Shown here in pieces: positions 1-11,700 of a stretch of 64,000 nt of DNA. Under the pieces are notes generated by a model. It had not been told where the DNA came from. It did no database searches and saw only the letters and a program-made list of their open reading frames with translations. The translations under genes were made by a program, and so were the position numbers. The first letter of the stretch is position 1; each line of letters starts with the position of its first letter. This stretch comes from Colias croceus (Eukaryota > Arthropoda > Insecta > Lepidoptera > Pieridae), in NCBI RefSeq assembly GCF_905220415.1, contig NC_059556.1, positions 3,236,501 to 3,300,500 of the forward strand, written 5' to 3'.

Positions 1-424
1 CAAAAATGTTAATAGTAAGATAAAGATTTATAGCAAGTTTCAGTAATATCATTAGCTATTGCTGAGTAGGACTTTTTCTACTGGTTTATGGCTAATAGAT
101 CAAATTTTGCAACATTTTTTTTTATTTTTAACTATAGAGGGAACATATAGCGAGGAATTTTCATGTGTAGGTAATTAATTACAAGTTGTATAGACTGGTT
201 CAATGGCACATAAACATGAGACCCAAGCGTTCATCTCTGATAAAACTACAAAAATGTTAATAGTAAGTTATAGATTTATAGCAAGTTTCAGTAATATCAT
301 TAGCTATTGCTGAGTAGGACTTTTTCTACTGGTTTATGGCTAATAGATCAAATTTTGCAACATTTTTTTTTAATTTTTAACCATAGAGGGGACATATAAC
401 GAGGAATTTTCATGTGTAGGTAAT
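1..424. repeat. Direct repeat of about 175 bp
   Basis: Two near-identical copies in the same orientation lie at 1-175 and 249-424, separated by about 73 bp of unrelated sequence. Both begin CAAAAATGTTAATAGTAAG and end at GTGTAGGTAAT; they differ at a handful of bases plus one or two short indels. No coding potential was seen. The first copy starts at the window edge, so the repeat may extend further left. Confidence 0.85.
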
Positions 425-2702
425 ATGTATTGTGCTTTATTATAATAAAAATAAACCCATAATTAACATTATTATTTTATTCATTATAATAATATATAAT
501 TGTATAAAAATTTCCGTGAAACATCCAAATATTCATTCATTATTGTGCAGTAAATGTTTTTAGAAAAATTCTAGGTCGGTGGTAGTACTGGCAAGTTGAT
601 ATATTTTTATTGAAATTCATAATATACAATAATTTGAAACATTTTTGTATTGCAGTATAACATTATAAATCTTGATATAGAAGTGAACATTATATGAATT
701 TATATGACTTTTTAATTGATGACAAAGGATTCAATTAAGTGCTAAAAAGCAATACCAGATATACCTACAATTCAAAATGCAAAGTTATATTTTATCAAGA
801 ATATACATTTGTGCATTAATATTATAATTTTAACGTTCACATCCTTGGACGGAGACGGACGATTTAAAATGAATTTGAGCGCAAATTATTATTAATTATA
901 TTATACATATAAGTATAGGTATAAAATGTCAAAGAATAATAATGAAATCGAGGCAGTTACGCAGATATAGCAATACGAATGGTTTAGTTTAACATCGTAA
1001 TTCAATATATAAGAATAAGAATGATTTAAATGCAATGTTGTACACAAATTTGTAAACCCCCGGTATGTATATTTAAAATGTTGCTTAAATTATACACACG
1101 ACTGCCGTAACCACCGTAATACACACAAAAATAATCGTTACACGAAAATAACACAAAAAGTAAGATATTAAAAAGAAAACAAATACAAAGGTCGAAACAC
1201 TACTAATACATAGAACTATTCTAAATGTATTATACTTCGTAAATCTATATTCTTCAAAATGTCTAAAACTACGTGAGTTCGTTAATATAATAAAATCACT
1301 TCAATAAGAATCTAATCTACAATAATATACATTGACCTACTAATAAACAGATTATAAAATGTGTCTTATGTCAAAAATGACATATATATTTCCTATGTCG
1401 GGCACAATGTGTGATGTCAAAAAGTGGCAAAATAGACGGACAATATTACGTGCGATATCACAAAGAAACTCAAATTCACATGTGAACTTGCTGGCTGGCT
1501 GGTAGAAATAAAAATAATTTCGCGGTTATTTACAAGAAAAAAGGATCATTTATTAGTAGGTCTATGTGTGTATGTTTCCATTTATATTTACAATAAATTA
1601 ATTTCCAATTTATTTTTGAACATTACATAATCACAGTTCAAAATTACATTCATGGCATTCTCGTTAAAATTTTAGATTATTAATTACACTTAAAACTAAT
1701 TTAGGTACTTAGAATTAAGTATGATTTGACGTTTGCATGTCACTCGTATTCTATTAAAATATTTTAATTGACATAAAATTATTATTGTAACAATTCAGAG
1801 GATTATTCAACAAGAAAATATAGAAACATTATTGACACCAATTTACTTGACATTAATTATTATTTTTAATTAAACTGTATAGTCACAGCATTACTACTAT
1901 GTGTATCGACTATCGATAAAAATATTTAAAACCTACCTCACTATGTACAAGGCAACTTGAAGTACTTACTGCACGCTTTTCCATGCGTTTAATTATTATA
2001 ATAAAATCTAACAGATAAAAAATCTACAAGTGTGTGATGTCTACATAAGAAATTTAAACCGTAAATTTCGTAAAGTTATAAAATATATTTGTTCCAATCC
2101 AACCTTCATTCATCGTTGTATGTTTTATTGCACTTATTTTCTACGACGTGGCCTTATCTTGAATATTGCGTTCAAATAGTTTTTTATAAACTGATTATTA
2201 AAATAATTAGATTTTTTTCATTCAATACAAATGTACAAACACGGTACAAAACAGATAATAAAAAATTCTGTGACGGACAACACTGGGTTAGGTACTGTAA
2301 AAAATCGTTTTAATTTTTTCGTTCGTAGAAATTGACAAAAATTTTCTTAGTATTTTCCTTACTAGAAAGAAATTAACATTGAGTTTCGTATCTAAAATGA
2401 TTCTATTGTCATTTCATTCAAGAAATGATAAAAAAATCATATACTTCCATAATGTTATAGAGTCCTTTACAGGACTATAGAGGGACCTTTTTTTATCAAC
2501 ATGAAAGTAAAATAAATTTTCTTAGCTATTGTAAACACTTTTCCCCTCGTTTGTTACAAAGACTTATGCATATTGCACATTCCTGTATGTATATAATTTC
2601 ACTTCTAAATTTTAAAACCTCGCATTACACCGACGTATCAACGGACGGTTCGAAGAAAACAACTTTCTTTTTGACTTTGCCCTGCGAGGCTTTGACCTTT
2701 AG
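425..2702. other. AT-rich sequence, probably including the FHIP 3' UTR
   Basis: No convincing coding exon was found; open frames here are short and low in complexity. The right part lies directly downstream of the FHIP stop codon on the minus strand and should contain its 3' UTR. Several minus-strand AATAAA hexamers are present (for example near 1550 and 2133), but the sequence alone does not show which is used. Confidence 0.5.
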
Positions 2703-5700
2703 TCATAAAGCCAATGTTCGTATAAAGCTTTCATCTTCATAGTACTCCGCAGACAGTCTGAGAGCCTGCTCTTGACATAAGGACGATAATTCCTTGAGCC
2801 ACTCGTCGAGTATCACTGCGTTTAGTATGGCGCGGAGTTTGATCGATTGATTCCAATATGACTCTTGTGTGAATGCTGGTCGCTTTTGCGTGTGGAGGGG
2901 CGTGTAGTTCATACTGACTTGTGGTGGGGATGCTGAAATATTTGGTAAAAAATATAATATTGGACCTTTTCTAGATACATTCTTATAAGACTTTATTTGT
3001 AATCTAGTAGAGTATTAGAATTTTTTTAAAGTGTCTAGTTGATTCTAAAAGTTTAAATCTCAAGCTCAGTTTAATTTTATAATTATAGGTTATGTGACTG
3101 CTTTTTAGCCGTTCTGAATGAAAATTGGTAAATATTTAGTTGGAATTTAATGCTGTATGGAAAGCCATGTTATATTGTTAAATCTAAAAAAATATGAATG
3201 CAAAAAGCAAGGAACCTAACTGGTATACCTAAAGTTGGAAATTTTGAAAAAACTTCATTTTGGCGGCAAGAGATGAAACATGTGCCAATCGATAGTACAT
3301 CAAAATACAAATAGGAAATACTCTTTGGTAAAATGTCGTAATTGATACGGTTTCGGAATAAATAAGGGTTAAAAAAAATATTTTTTTTTTCAGTTTTTTG
3401 AATTATTTGTTACTTCTTACACTTAAAGGTTAAAACAAAGCATATAAAACTTCTAATTTGTAAAAAAAGGGTTATAAAATGTTGCATTACTATCTAAACC
3501 AAAGTAATAAACCAACGTTGGGCTAGGGATACGCACGTGCGGTGCGTCACTTATTACAAATTAGAAGTTGTATATGCTTTGTCTTAACGTTTAAGTGTAA
3601 GAAGTAACAAATAATTCAAAAAACTAAAAAGAAAATTTTTTTTTTAAACTCTTATTTATTCCGAAACCGTATCAATTACGACATTTTACCAAAGAGTATT
3701 TCCTATTTGTATTTTGATGTACTATCGATTGGCACATGTTTCATCTCTTGCCGCCAAAATGACTTTTTTTTTTATCGCAAATTGGTAGGTATACCAGGCT
3801 TCATACTAAAATGTCCCATGCTCTTTAAAATGCTACTTACGTGGTACTTTTCTACCAAACATGTTTGAAAAACTGGACGAGAGACTTCGGCGCTTCGACT
3901 CCGTTCTTTGGAACGTGTCCGTTTGTGCTTTTTGCGCTTTATCTGTTGAAGATAATTTATAATTATGTTCATATAATTCCCAATTTCAACTTACAACGTA
4001 ACTTGCAATGATATATGATTATTTAAATCTATATTAAATTTAAGTTCAGTGTTTTTAAATAGTGATCTTTCCACCCAAATCCCTGCTTTTCCCGTTTCTA
4101 AAAATGTGCAAACACCCTGAAATCTTATAATTCTCCACCAGCCATGTCCGGGGATAATGTCCATTCCCTCTAATAGTTGGTATATTTGTCACATATAACC
4201 TAACTAACAAATATCTAAGGGCGGCCGTACATTGGCGGCTCGAGCAGTTGTCGGCTGAGCGACGTACACGGACTGCTCGGGCGGTCGGCGTCAACTGCTC
4301 GAGCAGTCATGTATATGGCGGTGAATGAATGACCATAGTTCACCGCACGGTCGTAGCTTCAAGCAGTCGCTCTCAACTGCTTGAAGCAGTCCGTGTACGG
4401 CCGCTCGAACACACTCACTGTCGTCGTTGTTACTCTCTCGCGGGCCATGTCCCGGGCTCGGGGATATTGTCCATTCCTTCCAATAGTTCGTCTATTTGTC
4501 ACATGTAACCTACATAACTAACAAACACGTAACACAAACACTCACTGTCGTCGTTGCTAAGCGCCCGCCGCACTAGCGCCATCTCTCGCTGTATGAGGAA
4601 CACGCGGGCCATGTCCACTAGCTCGGGGATATTGTCCATTCCTTCCAATAGTTCATCTATTTCTTCCCGAAGTTTATTGAGGATCTAGAAAACATAATAT
4701 AACAGTATTTTAGATAATACAACAGTTTAATATTTAGAGATAGTTAGGTATATTGTCTATTTTCACTTGAAAAAATTTACCGATAGATTTAAAAAAAAAA
4801 TGGCGATTTTGTTCGAGAAATTATGAGTCTTCCTGTTGAATTTTTTTTATCAGTAATTGCCACCAATATAAGTAAAAAGACAAAGTAATGTAACTGGATG
4901 CTAAATACGTGTATGTGTGAATACGTTAGCGTCACTATAGGTCAAACACATATTGGTCAGTTCATTTGACACTTGTACAAGTATTGCTATAGTTAAACTA
5001 TTAAACAAGACGTAGAAAAACAAAATGCAGTAACATAATGGCGGCAAAATAATAACGCTAGAAAAATATCCATAATTTTTTATTCTCCACCAGGCTTAAT
5101 ACACAGTAAAAGCTATACCCAAGCTAGTAAACACACCTGATATAAAGTAGGCAGATTGGGCAGGATAAAGGCGGGGCACAGTAAAAGCGATACCAGCAGT
5201 GGAGCTGGGAACGAACACAGCTTGTATATCACGCTCGTCACTCGACAGTTTGTCGCTACGTCTGATTCCAGTAGAAGCGATACTTTCTTTAGCAGTTGAG
5301 CTAGTAAGGGACCTGAAATAGAATATTTATTTGTGTATGTGTGCAAACGTACACGTCAAAAGTGATAGTTATTGTTAGTCATCTATTAATTAAAGGCTTG
5401 CATCCAAGAAGCTTATATCTAATACACTGGAGATTTCAGTATGAACATTAACTTGTAACAAGAAAATATGACATTGAATGACGCCTGTATGTTTTTTATC
5501 TCTTTCTGTGGGGGTGACCAAGTTAGGTGTGAAAGGGATAAAAAAACATACAGGCGTCATTCAATGTCATATTTTCTTGTTACAAGTTAAATGTTCATAC
5601 TGAAATCTCCAGTGTATTAGATATAAGCTTCTTGCTTGCATCATTATATTAAGATGTCATAATAAGTTCAAGTATGTTTTTTATTACTATTAATCAAAAT

Positions 5701-8700
5701 CTAGTAGAAAATATATTTATTATTATAATTTATGAGTGACAATAAGAAAAATCATTTAAGTTGTTAATTCAAACAACAACAACGACATTAAAGATATTTT
5801 AAAATATATAAGTTCACAAAAAACATACCAATAATAGTTTCCACATTGATCCTCCAACTCCTAACCGGCACCTCACAATCGCTCCCATCATCTCCCCCCT
5901 TGTCGAAGCTTTTCCTGAACGAATCCTCCGCAAATCCCTCGCACTCCTCTCTATACTTGAAGCTATCATAACCACTGCTTTCCCCAAAAGAAGTAAGACT
6001 ATCATGTTCTTTAATTCCTTCCTCCTTTTCTAGGCCTATTTCTTTTTCCTCTTCCTTTTCCTCCACAAGGGAGTTGAGACTATGCTCCTTTTCTGACGTA
6101 TCACTGGTCTTAAAAGTTTCGTAACCGCTAGTACATATAGACACTAGGCTATCCTCTGTCGGTGTTATTTCTATTTCTTTGTCCTTTGTGTTATTGTTCG
6201 GTTCCCGTTTCGCTATGGTGACATATTTGGACGTCCAGTTGGAGCAGGCGATCGTTCGTGTGACTATTTCTACGCGACTGTCGCTGAGGTACGCGTGGTA
6301 ATTGCCTATTAGAGTTTCGTTTGGGTTCTGTAAATACAAAATGACAAAATGTGTGTAACAAAATGTTATAATAACAATTTGAAGAAATACTGGGATTTGA
6401 GTAAAAGAGTACTTGAAAGAATAGGTATTCTAAACTGAAACTGAAACATTACTGCAAATAAACTTCATAAATGAAGAAAACATAAGACTTATTTAGTTTC
6501 GTAGCAGCAAACAATTTATTGCAAGTTGTAATATCGATAAATATTAGTATCAAATTCAATCTTCAAGTCAAAATGAGAGCTAGACACTATAAAACCTGAA
6601 CACATTGTATAAACAGGACAAAGATATTAAACAACCAAACATTACACACATGTGATTAGGACAATAAACTCACCCCATAATCAAAGCAGACTTCCTGGAC
6701 TAGATTGTTCATCGCGATATCCCCGTGCATGCCGTTAACTCTGCTCTCTTCACCAGGCCTCAAATCGAGCACCCTTTTCCCACTTAAAGCCATATCATCA
6801 ACCCACTGTCTTGTACAAGCCAATGGTCTTTCACAACACTTGGGTTGCAAGTCTAGAAACGCTATGGCCGCTTCTCGAAAGTTCTCCGGGTCGGCTAGTT
6901 TGTGCTTGTGTGATATTAAGTGGTGGCCATTGAGGAGGTACTTGAATATTAACTCGATCATCACGTCCTCGCAGTTCAGGTCGATGAGGGTCTCCATGAG
7001 CGATAGGGTTACTAGGGACAGCTGTGAATGTTGAAAAAGTGGTGTTAATGAAAATATTTATTGAAATGTTACGTAATTTTGCAATCACAAAGTTTTTTTA
7101 GAATTGATTTTTATTAACAGTGTTATTAAAAAATCCATTAACTCTCTGATTGTTCGAAAAAAAATAACGAATAGGTTGGTAACGAAGACTTATTGTTGTA
7201 TTGAATTCTATTTGAAAACTTTTCACTGTTCCAACAAAGAAAAATATATTATACATGAGCTCTGTATACAGGGCATAATTTGTAATAAAAAACTATTATC
7301 TATTACGAATAATAGATATACTAATCTGCGAACAAACATGCAACATAATAAATCATAATTTAAGGGAAATAAGAATTTATCACTTATCTCTGAAGCTATT
7401 ATTCTGCTGCCCAACACGAGCTCGAAGTAAGATGCACCAGCCCCTTATTTGCAAACTATCTTTTACCTAATACACTAACCTGAGAACTGCCTTCCAATCT
7501 TGCCAGCAGCACATCAATGACTTTGACCCCATCGTATTCGCAGGTGAAAAGGAAATGTAGGACCACTCGTAAAAGTCCCCCCGTGGTGATACACCTCAAC
7601 ACGAGCTCGAAGTAAGCTATAGCAGCCACTTACGAACTACCCAATATACTAACCTGAGAACTGCCTTCCAATCTTGCCAGCAGTACATCAATGACCTTCA
7701 CCCCATCATATTCACACGTAAACAGGAAATGCAGGACCACACGTAACATACCCCCCGTGGTGATACATCTCAATACGAGCTCGAAGTAAGCTGTAGCAGC
7801 CACTTACCAACTATCTAATATACTGACCTGGGAACTGCCTTCCAATCTTGCCAGCAGAACATCAATGACCTTGACCCCATCATATTCACACGTAAACAGG
7901 AAATGTAGGACGACTCGTAACAATCCCCCCGTGGTGATACACCTCAACACGAGCTCGAAGTAAGCTATAGTGGCCACTTGCGAACTTCCCTGCTCTTACC
8001 CAATACACTAACCTGGGAACTGCCTTCCAATCTTGCCAGAAGCACATCAATGACCTTGACCCCATCATATTCACACGTAAACAGGAAATGCAGGACCACA
8101 CGTAACAGTCCCCCCGTGGTGATACACCTCAAGACGAGCTCGAAGTAAGCTGTAGCAGCCACTTACCAACTATCTAATATACTGACCTGGGAACTGCCTT
8201 CCAATCTTGCCAGCAGAACATCAATGACCTTGACCCCATCATATTCACACGTAAACAGGAAATGTAGGACGACTCGTAACAATCCCCCCGTGGTGATACA
8301 CCTCAACACGAGCTCGAAGTAAGCTGTAGCAGCCACTTACGAAGTACCCTGCTCTTACCCAATACACTAACCTGGGAACTGCCTTCCAATCTTGCCAGCA
8401 GCACATCAATGACCTTGACCCCATCATATTCACACGTAAACAGGAAATGAAGGACCACACGTAACAGTCCCCCCGTAGTGATACACCTCAACACGAGCTC
8501 GAAGTAAGCTGTAGCAGCCACTTACGAAGTACCCTGCTCTTACCCAATACACTAACCTGGGAACTGCCTTCCAATCTTGCCAGCAGAACATCAATGACCT
8601 TGACCCCATCATATTCACACGTAAACAGGAAATGCAGGACCACACGTAACAGTCCCCCCGTGGTGATACACCTCAACACGAGCTCGAAGTAAGCAGTAGC

Positions 8701-11700
8701 AGCCGTTTGCTCCGCGCCGCCCGCCTGCAATGAGCGGTCTTTCGTCTACGACCGTGGTGCGTTCCGTGTTACGTCGGTTTTGCTGGCTTACGATACGACG
8801 GCTGAGTGATCGCGTTTTGATATAGTATGGGTAACGTTTTTAACTGTTCCTTTTGTACTTATTTAATGTAACCAATGTGAGAAATAAACTCTTTTTTTTT
8901 ATTTTGTTTTAAGGTATTGCATAGCTTCTATCGCGGGCCTTGAGCGCGGGGACCGAATCCAGAAATTGCGAAGCGAAAAACCTCACGCTCCCCACTCCGA
9001 CGGGCGGAGGTGTGGCTTGAAGGCATAGCATGCAATAGCTTTACCGCGGCAGTCCCCGAGTGCAACACGTATTTTTTTTGTACGTAAATTTGACTATTAG
9101 TATGTTGTAAAGTTCGATTCGAATATACTATTTGAGTGTATACAGCAGTAGATAGAGCTAAAACTAGTAGATGGCGAAAATAACTTTCTCTGTATTGTGA
9201 CGCGTCAGAGATTTGATCGTGTTGCTTTCCTCCTTATTACGACATTTCATATACATAATGAAATTTGAATCTATACTAATATTATAAAGCTGAAGAGTTT
9301 GTTTGAACGCGCTAATTTCAGGAACTACTGGTCCGATTTGAAAAATTATTTCGGTGTTAGATAGCCCATTTATCGAGGAAGGCTATGTTATATCATCATG
9401 CTAAGAACAACAGGTGCGGAGCAATGCGAGTGAAACCGCGGGGAACAGCTAGTACCAAATATAATTTGTTTCGTATTTAATTTTTTTATCGTAATCAAAT
9501 CAATTACAGAATCCAATTGCTAAGGGAAATAATTCGAAATAAGATCTTTCGCGCCATTGTTAATCAAGTTACCAAATACTATATCAAGTGAAATAAATCA
9601 ATATGAAGATTGAAAGTAATATTCAGATACGTGAATCATATTATTTCAATTATGTTTCGTAACAGTTCAAATAATTATATAGAAAAAAAATACTATATAG
9701 ATACATGTCAATTTCAACCTTCATGATGAATATAAAAAATAAGGACAAGGGAATTTCACTAAAGGATTTTTCAAAAAAAGGGGTCATTTAGTTACACAAT
9801 GTAAATTAAACAACAAAATGAAACAGAATAAACCTTGACTTCGATTATGAGTTTTATAATAGACAAATGCAAAAACAAAGCACGTTAATTTTATGAATAG
9901 CATTAAAACACAAATGTTAGCATGAAATGTAAAACTGTATGTTTGTTTAATTATGATTGTATAGCCAAAATGTGAGATGCTAAATTCGAATGTTGTGTTA
10001 AATGAACACAATGTTAACTTGGTCATCCCAAAAAATATTTTGATAAATAAATTAATATGGTACACTCATCAATGTTCTGTCCCTCTCTTTCCCAAATTCA
10101 TTCCATAAGAAAGAATGAGACAGAACAATGATGAGCCATTAAACATTTGAATATGCGTATTTATTTTTACATGATGATCAAGTAAACTTATTTAATCTTA
10201 TGTATGTTTAAATTAAATGACAAAAATATGAAACATGAAAGTGTCCGTGTTTAAATGTTAGGACATATTATTAGAATATTGATGCATTAAGAATTAAAAA
10301 TAGCCATATGTAATGATAAATTATTATTTTCTCATTCATTTTATCGATTTAAAAGCGCTTCTACACGAAGTAAAAAAAAAAAAGTATAAATTAATGTTTG
10401 AGTTAAATATTTAATTTTTATATCATTTAGGTCGATCTTTTTTTTAAATATTTATTTAAATGTCCCGTAAATATTCCAGTTATTATTAGAAAATGCATCA
10501 ATAAACCAAAACGTAGGGGTTAATAACACACGATCACTAAACCGTCTCCAAATGACACAACCAGTCCACCGCGTAACCACGAAAGCGAATGATGTCCACA
10601 ATGCGACATACTTCATATAAATATAATACATACATATTATAACACATATTATATTTACGACAAGAAAATACCGAAACGAGGGTAGATAGAAAAATAAGTA
10701 AATTAAGAGCTGAGCATAAAATGTATACTTTCCATTGTGCAATGGCTAAATGCAATTTTCTAAATAATTTTCAAAATCAATTAAAAATGTTTACGTTAAA
10801 CATATTGAGAAGCAATAATAAAGTAACTTGTATTTATAAGAATAGTTTTTTTTTTGTAAAATTTATAATGTGTACATTCAAAATATATGGAAAATGAATA
10901 AATATATTTTTGATATAAATTGCTTAGCTATAAAAAAGCAACACGAATTCATTCCCCTCAATGACATCATCAAAATTTACCTGTAAAAGAGCGGGACCCA
11001 TTACCGGTACGAGGAAACCTTGGTAAAGCAAATCTAGGAGTTGCGTTTTAATGGATGGGTCTGCGACCTAGAAGAAATGATAACATTAATTTATAATCCT
11101 TTTTTTCTGGCGTGTAATAAGTATAGAATCGCGAATATTAAAATACCATACGAATTTCGCATGATATTTTAATACATAATACATAAATTGTAGACTTAAA
11201 TACTGTAGTAAAAAAATGTGTGCGTGTACTAGTGTACACACGTAAGAAGTGAAACTTCTTTATGGCCTTATTTAAAAAAAAATTATTTACTATATATGCA
11301 TCTTTACAGAAATACGTCGAATCACGCGTGGTAGGGATAAGAGAAAAATGTCACGCGTAACGAAAAAATGTTACACTAAATTTTTTTCCAACCTCGATAA
11401 TGAAGTCCGATAACAAATTCAAATCAATGTCAAATGTCAACTGACATATCGTTGTATCTGTCAAAAGTATTAGTGTTGTCACAAGTGTTATAATTAAATA
11501 AAATAAAGGCGCACATTCACGTTACATTTTTAGTTTGTTAAGTTTGTGTAATAATAGCTTCGAGATTAATGTATAAAAACTTTGTAACATTTTTTTTTTT
11601 CCGGTGAGTAAGGGGTATTGAAGCGACATATTTATTTTATTCCATTTTTACTTTTATTTATATATTTTTTTATATAGCTTTATATATTATTTTATATTTA

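Noticed and set aside
6705..7034. Plus-strand open frame of about 109 codons
   Set aside because: Exact antisense of FHIP exon 10, which has clear family motifs and matched splice phases.
7886..8645. Open frames in the exon-9 array reading WSCISCLRVNMMGS and similar
   Set aside because: They are a second reading frame across the repeated exon units and repeat only because the DNA repeats; the FHIP frame explains the region.
7480..8724. Array of regular repeats as a CRISPR array
   Set aside because: Units are 174-185 bp and coding throughout, with no repeat-spacer pattern, in a eukaryotic gene.
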